A stretch of DNA of 64,000 nucleotides, from contig CACLZL010000004.1 of assembly GCA_902611405.1 (NCBI GenBank), positions 1-64,000 of the forward strand, in the 5' to 3' direction. Positions 16,872 to 25,041 of the stretch are shown in pieces. The translations under genes were made by a program, and so were the position numbers. Within the stretch, counting starts at the first letter, position 1. Each line of letters starts with the position of its first letter. Under the pieces are notes generated by a model. It did not search any database, had not been told where the DNA came from, and saw only the letters and a list, made by a program, of their open reading frames with translations. Source of the stretch: an uncultured Pelagibacteraceae bacterium (GTDB taxonomy: Bacteria > Pseudomonadota > Alphaproteobacteria > Pelagibacterales > Pelagibacteraceae).

Positions 16872-17335
16872 TTTTTAAGTTTTCCAATAATGGATAAATT
16901 GTCAGAATTAAATTCATTTTTATTTTCATTTATAAAGTCATCCATAATTTTAATTTTTTCATCTTCAAATTCTGTAACTTTTCTTTTACTAAGATCAATA
17001 TAAAGCGCTAACATTTCAATAGTTGCTGATAATTTTTTTGATGATTTTTCAATCATTTCCATCTTGAAATGTAATCTCTTTTTATCATGATCAAAGAAGG
17101 TTAAAACAATTTCAACTTCATCTCCCTCTTTAACTTCACCATCATATGTAGTACGAGTTTCAACAACCATGGTACTTCTTTGGGTATCTTTTGCAGATTT
17201 TTCACCCATCTTAAATTTTTCTAGAATGATCTCCCAAGTCTGATCAAAAACTAAGACATAGTAAGCCATGTTCATATGATTATTATAATCAGTCCATTCT
17301 TTTTTGATTGTTTGGTTTGTTATGTGAAAAGACAT
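16868..17335 (-). CDS. Hotdog-fold acyl-CoA thioesterase (betainyl-CoA thioesterase candidate)
   Basis: A 155-residue single hotdog-domain protein of the 4-hydroxybenzoyl-CoA thioesterase type, with the active-site Asp16 in WTDYNNHMNMAYY and the later TRTTYDGEVKEGDEVEI strand. It would hydrolyse an acyl-CoA in the cytoplasm. It is divergent from, and only 47 bases away from, a BKACE/carnitine-dehydrogenase gene pair. In carnitine degradation a thioesterase of this kind (CdhB, sometimes fused to carnitine dehydrogenase) releases glycine betaine from betainyl-CoA, so that role fits the location. It is also the first gene of the TauD/PhnZ-like/GMC operon, which leaves another acyl-CoA possible. 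Confidence 0.7.
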   Translation of the reverse strand: MSFHITNQTIKKEWTDYNNHMNMAYYVLVFDQTWEIILEKFKMGEKSAKDTQRSTMVVETRTTYDGEVKEGDEVEIVLTFFDHDKKRLHFKMEMIEKSSKKLSATIEMLALYIDLSKRKVTEFEDEKIKIMDDFINENKNEFNSDNLSIIGKLKK

Positions 17336-17357
17336 TTTTTTATTTCCTCGTCCTTTT

Positions 17358-17363
17358 TATAAT
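17358..17363 (+). promoter_or_regulatory. Probable -10 element (TATAAT) for the BKACE/carnitine dehydrogenase operon
   Basis: A consensus TATAAT lies 19 bases before the ATG at 17383, inside the 47-base divergent gap. The region 17 bases further upstream is T-rich and has no good -35 box, so the call rests on the -10 alone. Transcription would begin near 17370 and give a leader of about a dozen bases. Confidence 0.3.
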
Positions 17364-17382
17364 AGTATAAATCTTACTTAAA

Positions 17383-18270
17383 ATGAACAACAAGGTATTC
17401 ATATCATGTGCTGTGACGGGGTCTGGAGATACCGCTGGTAAACATCCAGATTTACCAAAAACACCAGAACAAATTGCTAAAGCATCAATTGAAGCTGCAA
17501 AAGCTGGAGCTGCTATTGCTCATATTCATGTGAGAGAGGAAGACGGAACTCCAAGTAGAAGATTAGAGTTATATAAAGAGGTTGTAGATAGAGTTCGTTC
17601 AAGTGATACAGATGTGATTTTGAATTTAACAACTGGTATGGGTGGAGATTTAGATATTGGTCAAGGCAAAGACCCATTAGAGTTTGGACCAATGACTGAT
17701 ATGGCAAATGTTATGGAAAGAATTGCAAATGCTGAGCAATTTTTACCAGAGATTTGCACTTTAGATTGTGGAACTTTAAACTTTGGTGATAGTTCAGTTA
17801 TAACCGTCAATACTCCAAACGATTTAAGAAAAGCTGCAAAAAGATTGAAAGAAATTAAAGTAAAACCAGAAATCGAGGCCTTTGATTTAGGCAATATGTG
17901 GTTTGGTGCACAGCTATATAAAGAAGGATTGTTGGATGATCCGCCTATGTTTCAAATGTGTTTAGGAATTCCTTGGGGAGCGCCAGCTACTCCATTAGCA
18001 ATGCAAGCTATGAAAGATATTATGCCAAAAGAAGGCGTGTGGTCAGGCTTTGCAATTTCAAAAAATGAGATGCCATTTGTAGCACAAACTGTAATTATGG
18101 GTGGTAATCCTAGAGTAGGTTTAGAGGATAATTTGTATTTATCTAAAGGAAAACTGGCAACAAATGCACAGTTAGTTGAAAAGGCATTAAGAATTCTTGA
18201 AGATCTAGGTGTATCAACAATGACACCTGCAGAAACAAGAGAGAAGTTAAAACTTGTTAAACACAAGTAA
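17383..18270 (+). CDS. cdhC: BKACE-family beta-keto acid cleavage enzyme (3-dehydrocarnitine cleavage type)
   Basis: A 295-residue PF05853 (formerly DUF849) TIM-barrel enzyme. The Zn-binding His47/His49 lie in AAIAHIHVREEDG, and other family blocks are SCAVTGSGDT (about 9-18), ILNLTTGMGG and LDCGTLNFGD near residue 125. BKACE enzymes condense a beta-keto acid with acetyl-CoA to give acetoacetate and a new acyl-CoA. For 3-dehydrocarnitine the products are betainyl-CoA and acetoacetate. The next gene is a carnitine-dehydrogenase-like protein overlapping by one base (TAATG), and a thioesterase lies divergently next door; together they make the full CdhA-C-B set. Family is firm, and carnitine as substrate is strongly suggested by context. 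Confidence 0.85.
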   Translation: MNNKVFISCAVTGSGDTAGKHPDLPKTPEQIAKASIEAAKAGAAIAHIHVREEDGTPSRRLELYKEVVDRVRSSDTDVILNLTTGMGGDLDIGQGKDPLEFGPMTDMANVMERIANAEQFLPEICTLDCGTLNFGDSSVITVNTPNDLRKAAKRLKEIKVKPEIEAFDLGNMWFGAQLYKEGLLDDPPMFQMCLGIPWGAPATPLAMQAMKDIMPKEGVWSGFAISKNEMPFVAQTVIMGGNPRVGLEDNLYLSKGKLATNAQLVEKALRILEDLGVSTMTPAETREKLKLVKHK

Positions 18271-19211
18271 TGCAAAATATTAAAAAAGTTGCTGTGATTG
18301 GAACAGGTGTAATCGGAGCAGGGTGGATTATACGTTGTTTGGCTCATAATAAAATTGTTTATGCATTTGATAAAGATATTAACTTAAAAAAAAAATTATT
18401 ATCTGAAATAAAAAGAACTTGGCCTTTTGTAAAAAAATTATTTAATAAAAAAAAATTAAATCTTAAAAATTTTCATTTTTTTACCTCAATAGAACAAACA
18501 TTAAAAGATGCAGATTTTATTCAGGAGTGCGCAACTGAAAATTATTCTTTAAAAACTAAATTGATTAGCACTATTGGAAAATATGCAAAATCTAATTCAA
18601 TTATTGCTTCAAGCTCATCGGGTTTGTTGCCAACGAGAATTTATTCAAAATGTAAAAATCCTGAGAGGGGAATAATTGGACATCCATTCAATCCTGTATA
18701 TTTATTGCCTGCTGTAGAAATTGTTCCAGGCGAGAGAACTTCAAAAAAAAATTTAAATTTAGCTAAAAAATTTTACAAATCAATTCTTATGAATCCAATT
18801 ATGGTTAAAAATGAATTACCTGGATATTTGTCTGATAGATTACAAGAAGCTTTATGGAGAGAAGGGCTACATATTATTAATGAGGGATATGCAACTACTG
18901 AAGAATTAGATAGAGCAATTGAAGATGGCCCAGGATTAAGATGGTCTTTGATGGGTACATTTTTAACCTTTCATCTTGCTGGAGGAAAAACGGGAATGAA
19001 ACATATGTTGAAACAATTTGGACCTGCTTTAAAATTACCATGGACTAAATTAAAAGCCCCCAAGCTATCAAAAAAATTATCTTCTAGATTGATTTTAGGA
19101 ACAGCAAGACAGGCTAAAGGTAAATCAGTTGCAATGATATCTAATATAAGAGACCAGTATTTGGTTGATATTCAAAAGTTAAGAAAGAAATACGAAAAAA
19201 AACTTAGGTAA
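18270..19211 (+). CDS. cdhA: L-carnitine dehydrogenase-like protein (3-hydroxyacyl-CoA dehydrogenase family)
   Basis: A 313-residue NAD-dependent dehydrogenase with an N-terminal Rossmann motif (VAVIGTGVIGAGW; Gly11, Gly13, Gly16). It has the block QECATENYSLK near residue 90, SSSSGLLPTR near 113 and the HPFNP catalytic-His region near 133, as in 3-hydroxyacyl-CoA dehydrogenases and carnitine dehydrogenases. The C-terminal part shows GPGLRWSLMGTFLTFHLAGG, typical of the carnitine/lambda-crystallin branch. It would oxidise L-carnitine to 3-dehydrocarnitine for the BKACE enzyme. It lacks the thioesterase domain that some carnitine dehydrogenases carry at the C terminus; here the thioesterase is a separate divergent gene. 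The tail is strongly lysine-rich. Confidence 0.8.
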   Translation: MQNIKKVAVIGTGVIGAGWIIRCLAHNKIVYAFDKDINLKKKLLSEIKRTWPFVKKLFNKKKLNLKNFHFFTSIEQTLKDADFIQECATENYSLKTKLISTIGKYAKSNSIIASSSSGLLPTRIYSKCKNPERGIIGHPFNPVYLLPAVEIVPGERTSKKNLNLAKKFYKSILMNPIMVKNELPGYLSDRLQEALWREGLHIINEGYATTEELDRAIEDGPGLRWSLMGTFLTFHLAGGKTGMKHMLKQFGPALKLPWTKLKAPKLSKKLSSRLILGTARQAKGKSVAMISNIRDQYLVDIQKLRKKYEKKLR

Positions 19212-19212
19212 A

Positions 19213-20001
19213 TTAATCATTTCTTTCTGTGTGACCATCTACAGAAATTACTTGTCCTGAAACCTTACTTGAATCGTCTGAAATCAAAAATGCACACATC
19301 TTTCCTATATCTTCTTCAAGAATCCACTTTTTCATAGAACTCATTGAAATAAAATCTTTCTCAATTTTTTTCGATGAAACTTTTGTAAATTTTGCTTTAT
19401 CTCTGATCACTCTTTTCATTCTTTCACCTTTAATTGAACCAGGGCATACTGCATTAACTCTTATATTGTATTTTCCAAGTTCCATTGCGAGAGTTTTGGT
19501 AATTCCAATAATTGCCCATTTACTTGCTGCGTAAGGTGATCTTAAAGGAAAACCAAGTATTCCGGCAGTTGATGAAATATTTATTATTGATCCATTTCTA
19601 GACTTTTTAATTAAAGGTATAGCCTTCTTAGTAAAATAAAAATGACTATTGACATCTATCTGAATAGTTCTTTCCCAATCTTTAGACTTTAGTTTTTCTA
19701 GTGATCCAGTTGGTCCAGCAACTCCAACATTGTTTATCAAAGCATCAATTTTTTTCGTTTTTCTATTTATTTTTTTAAATAAATCCTGCACTTGACTTTC
19801 GTCAGAAGCATCACAATTATATTTAAACAGCCTCTTATTTATAAGAGGATGTTTGTTTAATTTATTTAGGGATTTATTATCAATATCGCAAAGATAAACG
19901 TATGCTCCCCGTGAAAGACAAACCCTAGCTGTTGCTAAACCTATTCCAGATGCACCTGCAGAAATTATAATTTTTTTATTTTTTAATGATTTGTTAACCA
20001 T
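19213..20001 (-). CDS. Short-chain dehydrogenase/reductase
   Basis: A 262-residue classical SDR. The cofactor motif is AGASGIG (15-21), the NNVG motif is near 90, and catalytic Ser143/144, Tyr157 and Lys161 (YAASK) are present. The C-terminal SGQVISVDGHTERND is usual for the family. It reduces or oxidises a hydroxyl/keto group with NAD(P)H. The gene starts three bases after the proV stop, so it is the last gene of the betaine-type transporter operon and may act on an imported compound such as carnitine or another hydroxylated amine. It ends convergently one base from the carnitine dehydrogenase stop. The substrate is not determined. Confidence 0.85.
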   Translation of the reverse strand: MVNKSLKNKKIIISAGASGIGLATARVCLSRGAYVYLCDIDNKSLNKLNKHPLINKRLFKYNCDASDESQVQDLFKKINRKTKKIDALINNVGVAGPTGSLEKLKSKDWERTIQIDVNSHFYFTKKAIPLIKKSRNGSIINISSTAGILGFPLRSPYAASKWAIIGITKTLAMELGKYNIRVNAVCPGSIKGERMKRVIRDKAKFTKVSSKKIEKDFISMSSMKKWILEEDIGKMCAFLISDDSSKVSGQVISVDGHTERND

Positions 20002-20004
20002 TAA

Positions 20005-21030
20005 TTACGATTTTGTTAATGATGTCTGTAATTCTTTATTAGATATATACCCTTTAACATTTCCACTTTTGTCAACCACTTCACAATTAGAATTCGAACA
20101 TACAATTTGAGGTAAAAACTCCTCAATAAATTGATCTTCATTAACTTTTATTAAGTTAGATTTATCTATATCGTTAGACTCATTAACACTCTTCATAATA
20201 ATTTTAGCTTTAATTACTTTTGCTCTATTAACATCTTTAACAAATGCCTTAACATAATCATCAGCTGGATTCATTATAATATCAACTGGCGTTCCAACTT
20301 GAACTAATTTTCCAGCATTTAATATTCCAATGTGATCACCAAGTCTTAGAGACTCATCTAAATCATGAGTAATAAATACAATAGTTTTTTTTAATTCCGA
20401 TTGAAGATCTAGTAATTGTTTTTGCATATCACTTCTTATTAAAGGGTCTAATGCACTAAAAGCTTCATCCATTAACATGATATCACTATCAGTGGCAAGT
20501 GCTCTTGCAAGACCAACACGTTGCTGCATTCCTCCAGATAATTGATTTGGAAATTGATTTTCAAACCCTGTTAAACCAACAGCATCAATTTTTTCCATCG
20601 CTACACTATGTCTTTCCTCTTCTGCTTTGCCTTGCATTTCCAATCCATAGCCTACGTTCTGTAAAACAGTTTTATGTGGGAACAAACCAAATCTCTGAAA
20701 TACCATACTCATTTTATGTCTTCTAAAGTCAATTAGTTGCTCTTTATTTAATGACATTACATTTGTTCCTTCTACTAAAATTTCTCCATCAGTGGGATCG
20801 ATTAATCTATTTAAATGCCTAATTAGAGTTGATTTTCCAGATCCTGACAAACCCATACAAACAAAAGTTTCTCCTTCTTCTATTTTTAATGAAACATTAT
20901 CAAGACCAACCGTATGACCAGTTTGTTCTAAAACTTCTTCTTTGTTCGCTCCATCTTTTACCATTGGCATTACAGATTGAGGATTGTTGCCGAAGATTTT
21001 ATAAACATTATTAATCTCAATTTTAGACAT
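20005..21030 (-). CDS. proV: Glycine betaine/proline-type ABC transporter ATP-binding protein
   Basis: A 341-residue ABC ATPase with Walker A GLSGSGKST (about 59-67), signature LSGGMQQRVGLARAL (about 160), Walker B DIMLMDEAFSALDP and the H-loop FITHDLDESLRLGD. The first about 50 residues and the domain order follow ProV/OpuAA/ChoV. The C-terminal stretch after residue 260 is shorter than a full double-CBS module and ends in VVDKSGNVKGYISNKEL, a partial CBS-like element. It energises import of quaternary amines through the ProW-type permease whose stop overlaps its start by one base. Betaine, choline, carnitine or proline betaine are the likely ligands. Confidence 0.92.
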   Translation of the reverse strand: MSKIEINNVYKIFGNNPQSVMPMVKDGANKEEVLEQTGHTVGLDNVSLKIEEGETFVCMGLSGSGKSTLIRHLNRLIDPTDGEILVEGTNVMSLNKEQLIDFRRHKMSMVFQRFGLFPHKTVLQNVGYGLEMQGKAEEERHSVAMEKIDAVGLTGFENQFPNQLSGGMQQRVGLARALATDSDIMLMDEAFSALDPLIRSDMQKQLLDLQSELKKTIVFITHDLDESLRLGDHIGILNAGKLVQVGTPVDIIMNPADDYVKAFVKDVNRAKVIKAKIIMKSVNESNDIDKSNLIKVNEDQFIEEFLPQIVCSNSNCEVVDKSGNVKGYISNKELQTSLTKS

Positions 21031-22061
21031 TATTTACCTTTCTTTGTATTTGGTGCTGTTCTTTCTTGTAGAGTTTCTCCGTAAGATTGAGTTATCCTAT
21101 CAAGAACTATTGCCAAAAGCACAATTGCGATCCCTGCTTCAGCAGCTCTCCCTACATTCAATTGTTGAAGACCAAGTAAAACTTCATCTCCTAAGCCTCT
21201 AGTACCTATCATCGATGCAATAACAACCATCGCTAATGCCATCATTGTACACTGATTAATTCCTTGCATAATATTTGGCAAAGCTAATGGCATTTGTACA
21301 CCCCAAAGCTTTTGTTTTTTACTCGCACCAAATGCATCTGCAGCTTCAATAACTTCAGTGTCAACAAGCCTAATTCCTAAATCTGTTAGTCTAACTAGAG
21401 GAGGAACCGCATAAATAAATGTGGCTATAATTGCTGGAACTGCACCTAAGCCAAACAACATAATACCTGGAATTAGGTAACAGAAACTTGGAATAGTTTG
21501 CATTAAATCTAAAACTGGCAAAATAACATTTCTTGTTCTTGCACTTCGTGCCATAGCTATTCCCAATGGAATACCAGCAACAACACAAAGAAATATTCCA
21601 ATTAACATTATTGCAGTTGTTTCAATTGCTTTTTGCCAAAATATTGGGTGAAGAAAACCTATAAAAAAAGTGCAAAATCCTACAAATACTGTTGTTCCAA
21701 CTTTTCTTCCACTTGCAAAGTAAGTTAGAACCACTACACCAAGTATAACCAGTGGCCATGGAGCTTGAATTAAAAAGTTTTTTACAAGCATTAACATATA
21801 TAAAAGAACATTGTTAATAGCTTCAAATATGTACCCATATTTTTCGTTAAGTGTTTTGAAACCAGAATTAATCCAATTCATTAATGGTAAATCCAACCAT
21901 TTTGGCCATTTACCTCCTAGCCAAGAAAAATCATTTAATAATTCTCCAATATTGTCAGGTTTTCTTTTTGATTGAGAATAGCTAGTTATTAATAACCATA
22001 CAAAAACAACCAACAAACCAATATTAAAAAATATTTTTTTATTTTTCTTTAATGCTTCCAT
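21030..22061 (-). CDS. proW: Glycine betaine/proline-type ABC transporter permease
   Basis: A 343-residue inner-membrane permease. It has an N-terminal cytoplasmic/TM region of about 110 residues, then the binding-protein-dependent transport domain with the EAA loop near residue 245 (VIEAADAFGASKKQKLWGVQMPLALP). The membrane segments QTIPSFCYLIPGIMLFGLG and MMALAMVVIASMIGTRGLG are typical of ProW/OpuAB. It forms the channel for the ProX-like binding protein and the ProV ATPase. The operon order proX, proW, proV, SDR is on the minus strand. A stem-loop in the 62-base gap after proX probably lowers permease expression relative to the binding protein. Confidence 0.92.
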   Translation of the reverse strand: MEALKKNKKIFFNIGLLVVFVWLLITSYSQSKRKPDNIGELLNDFSWLGGKWPKWLDLPLMNWINSGFKTLNEKYGYIFEAINNVLLYMLMLVKNFLIQAPWPLVILGVVVLTYFASGRKVGTTVFVGFCTFFIGFLHPIFWQKAIETTAIMLIGIFLCVVAGIPLGIAMARSARTRNVILPVLDLMQTIPSFCYLIPGIMLFGLGAVPAIIATFIYAVPPLVRLTDLGIRLVDTEVIEAADAFGASKKQKLWGVQMPLALPNIMQGINQCTMMALAMVVIASMIGTRGLGDEVLLGLQQLNVGRAAEAGIAIVLLAIVLDRITQSYGETLQERTAPNTKKGK

Positions 22062-22075
22062 ATTTGTTTTTTACT

Positions 22076-22100
22076 TAAAGAAAGAGCCCCGAAGGGCTCT
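22076..22100 (-). terminator. Intra-operon hairpin with UUCG tetraloop between proX and proW
   Basis: Read on the minus strand, a 7-bp stem AGAGCCC/GGGCTCT closes a C(UUCG)G tetraloop (22083-22100) and is followed by TTCTTT. It lies after the proX stop and before the proW start, so it is a partial terminator or an mRNA-stabilising 3' hairpin that lets the binding protein be made in excess over the permease. Confidence 0.7.
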
Positions 22101-22123
22101 ATCTTATAAATTTAATTTAAAGA

Positions 22124-23140
22124 TTATAATGCTGCTGAAACTTTTTTAGCAACATCAGCTGGTACCCAGTCTTTCCACATAGATTCTGTTTTCAAGAACT
22201 CTATTGCAGTAGCTTCCATATCACCACCTGACTCATCCTCATAGAATGCTAACATTTTGTTAACAGTAGCTGTTGGAACTGTATATTTTCCAATAAACTC
22301 ATTTTCTTTTGGATGAGCTTTTGCCCATGTTGCAAGTACAGACTTAGTTAAAGCCATATCTCTATATTCACATGCGCATGAAGGTTTATAAGCATCTGGT
22401 CCGTTAGCTTTGATATCTTCAACAACTGCTGACATATTATCCCAGCATGTTTGATCAAATTTTGGTTCAGTTAATCTTACTAGATCAACTTTACCCATTA
22501 AACCAGTCGGTGCCCAGTAGTAAGTGAAGATTGGTTTTTTCTTAGCAAATGCACCTGCTATTGCAGCATCTAATGCACCTCCTGAACCCGGATCAAAGTT
22601 TGTATAATATTTATCTAAACCATACTCTTTTTGTTTAACCAAGTTAACAGTGTAGCAAGTCCAACCAGATATACAGCTAGTCATTCTACCTTTTGAAGGA
22701 TCTTCTGGATCTTTAAATAGCGCAGCTATTTTTGGATCTTTCATATCCTCAACAGATTTTAAATTGTATTTATCAGCAGTAGCTTTATCTACATAGAATG
22801 CTTGCTGAGAGTCTGGTGTGTTTGTTCCCATATGGATAATTGTACCCGCTTCTTCGTGAGGCTTATAATTACCAATGATATTATCGTACCAAACTTCAGT
22901 AATAACGTCTAATTGACCATCGTAATGAGCGGCCATAATAGGTGTAGTACTTCCCTTAGTTACAGACACTTCACAACCATATCCCTTTTCAAGGATGAAG
23001 GTAGTGATAGCTGTATGGATATTAGCACTACTCCAGTCAAAATCTCCCAATCTAGCCTTACAGTCACCTGCATTAGCATTACTAACAACTAAAGATGATA
23101 GAAGGAAAATCGAGATAGTTAATCTTTTTAAAAACTTCAT
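22124..23140 (-). CDS. proX: Periplasmic glycine betaine/choline-type substrate-binding protein
   Basis: A 338-residue OpuAC-family (type II) binding protein with a signal peptide (MKFLKRLTISIFLLSSLVVSNANA, cleavage about residue 24). The mature part begins GDCKARLGDFDWSSANIHTA and includes WYDNIIGNY and YYWAPTGLMG. Aromatic residues in such segments build the cation-pi box that holds trimethylammonium groups. Internal cysteines (SCISGWTCYTV and PSCACEYRD) suggest disulfides in the periplasm. It starts the transporter operon with a GGAGA ribosome-binding site. It is longer than canonical E. coli-type choline binders, and the ligand could be betaine, choline, carnitine or a similar quaternary amine. 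Confidence 0.88.
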   Translation of the reverse strand: MKFLKRLTISIFLLSSLVVSNANAGDCKARLGDFDWSSANIHTAITTFILEKGYGCEVSVTKGSTTPIMAAHYDGQLDVITEVWYDNIIGNYKPHEEAGTIIHMGTNTPDSQQAFYVDKATADKYNLKSVEDMKDPKIAALFKDPEDPSKGRMTSCISGWTCYTVNLVKQKEYGLDKYYTNFDPGSGGALDAAIAGAFAKKKPIFTYYWAPTGLMGKVDLVRLTEPKFDQTCWDNMSAVVEDIKANGPDAYKPSCACEYRDMALTKSVLATWAKAHPKENEFIGKYTVPTATVNKMLAFYEDESGGDMEATAIEFLKTESMWKDWVPADVAKKVSAAL

Positions 23141-23232
23141 TAAATTATCTCCTTAAGGTTAAGTTTTAATTCGAAGAGTTAATAATGAATAAAGACAAAA
23201 AACAAGTCTTGAATCTATAATACAACCCATAA

Positions 23233-23261
23233 TTGAGTTGATTTGGATATCCATTTATATA
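23233..23261 (+). promoter_or_regulatory. Sigma70-type promoter giving a nearly leaderless dioxygenase mRNA
   Basis: TTGAGT (23233-23238), a 17-base spacer and TATATA (23256-23261) form a good -35/-10 pair. Start of transcription is expected near 23268, only about four bases before the GTG at 23272, and no ribosome-binding site lies between. The 131-base gap also serves proX on the other strand, for which I see only a weak TATTAT -10. Confidence 0.45.
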
Positions 23262-23271
23262 AAGATTAAGA

Positions 23272-24402
23272 GTGAGTGTAATTTCTAAACTTGAAAAAAA
23301 TTCTACTTATTTAAAAGTTATTTGGAGTGATGGCGAAGAAAGCAAATTCAATTATCTTTGGTTGAGAGATAATTGTCCAACTGCTCATGACAAAGACTCA
23401 AGACATCGAATGTTTAATATCTTGAATGTATCACAAAATATTAATCCAAAAAAATATTCTCTAAGTGCAGACGGTAAATTAGAAATTGAATGGAGTGAAG
23501 GAGATCATACAAGTTATTATGACCCTAAGTGGTTAAGAGAAAATTGTTATACTTTAAAACATAAGCAAAAGTATATTTCCCCATATAAACTTTGGGATAG
23601 TTCACTTGAAAAAAATTTAGAAAGTATTCAAATTGATCATGATGAAATTATAAGTTCCGATGATGGATTAATTAAATGGTTGGAGCTTTTGCATCACACT
23701 GGGATAGCAATAGTAAAGAATTCACCAGTTGAAAAAAATTCAGGATTAAATGTATTAAATCGAATAAGTCATACTCGTGAAACTTTTTTTAAAACACCTT
23801 TTGAAGTAATTAACATTCCAAAACCAAACAACTCTGCATACACAGCTCACGCATTAAGAAATCATATGGATTTACCTTGGTTTGAAAATCCTCCAGGGTA
23901 TCAATTTTTACATTGTTTGGTAAATTCTGCAAAAGGAGGAGACTCTTCTGCAGTTGATGCTTTTGCAGTGGCAGACTTTTTAAGAAAAAATGAAAAAGAA
24001 ACTTTTGATATCTTGGTTAACACTCCATTGAAATTTAGAGATAAGGATTATACTCAAGAAGCAATTAGAAGTGTTCATGGCACAGCAATCTCACTTACAA
24101 AAGATGGAGATTATAATGATATTCGTTACAGTATTGCAACTTTAGATGCACTTGATTGTCACCCTGATGTAATGGATTCAGTTTATAAAGCACATCATCG
24201 ATTTGGTAACCTATTACATGATAGTAAATTTCAAATTAATTTTAGATTAGAACCAGGTGATATTTTTTCATTCAATAACAGAAGACTTCTTCATGGAAGA
24301 ACAGAATTTGATCCTAATTCAGGGCACAGGCATCTTCAAGGTTATTATATGGATAGGGACGAAATAATTGGAAGATTAAATTATCTTAAGCAACAATTAT
24401 AA
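23272..24402 (+). CDS. Gamma-butyrobetaine hydroxylase / TmpA-type 2OG-Fe(II) dioxygenase
   Basis: A 376-residue protein with the two-part layout of GBBH enzymes. The N-terminal domain is of the DUF971 type (WLRDNCPTAHDKDSRHR, about 30-46) and the C-terminal part is TauD-like. Iron ligands are His198, Asp200 (RNHMDLPW) and His341 (NRRLLHGR); Arg353 (GHRHLQG) fits the 2OG site. The N-terminal zinc site appears altered: where BBOX has several cysteines, this protein shows one Cys and His residues. Substrate is gamma-butyrobetaine (to carnitine) or 2-trimethylaminoethylphosphonate (TmpA). Both fit: carnitine genes and a PhnZ/TmpB-like gene are within 10 kb. The start is GTG, divergent from proX. 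Confidence 0.82.
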   Translation: MSVISKLEKNSTYLKVIWSDGEESKFNYLWLRDNCPTAHDKDSRHRMFNILNVSQNINPKKYSLSADGKLEIEWSEGDHTSYYDPKWLRENCYTLKHKQKYISPYKLWDSSLEKNLESIQIDHDEIISSDDGLIKWLELLHHTGIAIVKNSPVEKNSGLNVLNRISHTRETFFKTPFEVINIPKPNNSAYTAHALRNHMDLPWFENPPGYQFLHCLVNSAKGGDSSAVDAFAVADFLRKNEKETFDILVNTPLKFRDKDYTQEAIRSVHGTAISLTKDGDYNDIRYSIATLDALDCHPDVMDSVYKAHHRFGNLLHDSKFQINFRLEPGDIFSFNNRRLLHGRTEFDPNSGHRHLQGYYMDRDEIIGRLNYLKQQL

Positions 24403-25035
24403 GTTTTCGAATATTAGGTTATTTTTTTTATATTTTTTGAATTCAGAATTATTTTTAATTGTATAAAAATATTTTTTAATCTTTAGTTTCTGAATTTTTG
24501 TGTTTTTGATGTATGATTTATCAAGAATTAAGCAATCTATATTTTTAATTATTGATTTTTTTACTATTGATTTCACAGTTGTTGTTGGAGAAAAAGATAA
24601 ACCCACTTTTGTTTTCTTATTTAGTTTTAAAAGATTAAAAATATTTTGATGTTTAAACGAAATAAATACACATTTTGAATATTTAGATGTTTCATTATTT
24701 AGTTTTTTAAGTAATTTTGTTGATAATTTGGGCTTAATTTCAATAAATAAATAGAATTTATTTTTTGATATCTTTAATAAATCTTGGAGTAGGGGAATTG
24801 GTTTATTTTGTTTGAGACTTATTTCTTTTAACTTTTGATAATTTAAGTTTTTAACACTTTGTTTTTTTTTGAAAATCCTTGTTAAAGTAAAGTCGTGATA
24901 ACAGACAAATTTATTATCTTTAGTTGCGTGTATATCGGTTTCTATTCCAAATCCTTTTTTAAATGATTGTTTAAATGAATTTAAAAGGTTTTCTTTATAT
25001 TTTTTGTTAACAATCCCACGATGGATTAAATGCAT
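24397..25035 (-). CDS. Glycerophosphodiester phosphodiesterase
   Basis: A 212-residue small GDPD-family enzyme with the metal and catalytic residues in order: His5-Arg6 (MHLIHRG), Glu32 and Asp34 (IETDIHAT), and His47-Asp48 (YHDFTL). The later IEIKPK strand is also typical. It hydrolyses glycerophosphodiesters such as glycerophosphocholine to glycerol-3-phosphate and an alcohol, e.g. choline. No signal peptide is present, so it acts in the cytoplasm. It is the last gene after an ALDH and its stop overlaps the convergent dioxygenase stop by six bases. It is short for the family and lysine-rich in the C-terminal third. A choline-supplying role fits the island. Confidence 0.82.
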   Translation of the reverse strand: MHLIHRGIVNKKYKENLLNSFKQSFKKGFGIETDIHATKDNKFVCYHDFTLTRIFKKKQSVKNLNYQKLKEISLKQNKPIPLLQDLLKISKNKFYLFIEIKPKLSTKLLKKLNNETSKYSKCVFISFKHQNIFNLLKLNKKTKVGLSFSPTTTVKSIVKKSIIKNIDCLILDKSYIKNTKIQKLKIKKYFYTIKNNSEFKKYKKNNLIFENL

Positions 25036-25041
25036 AAATTT

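Noticed and set aside
23141-23271. Riboswitch upstream of the betaine transporter or dioxygenase
   Set aside because: The gap is only 131 bases, A/T-rich, and shows no stable multi-stem structure or recognisable SAM-V or glycine aptamer pattern by eye; a covariance-model search would settle it.
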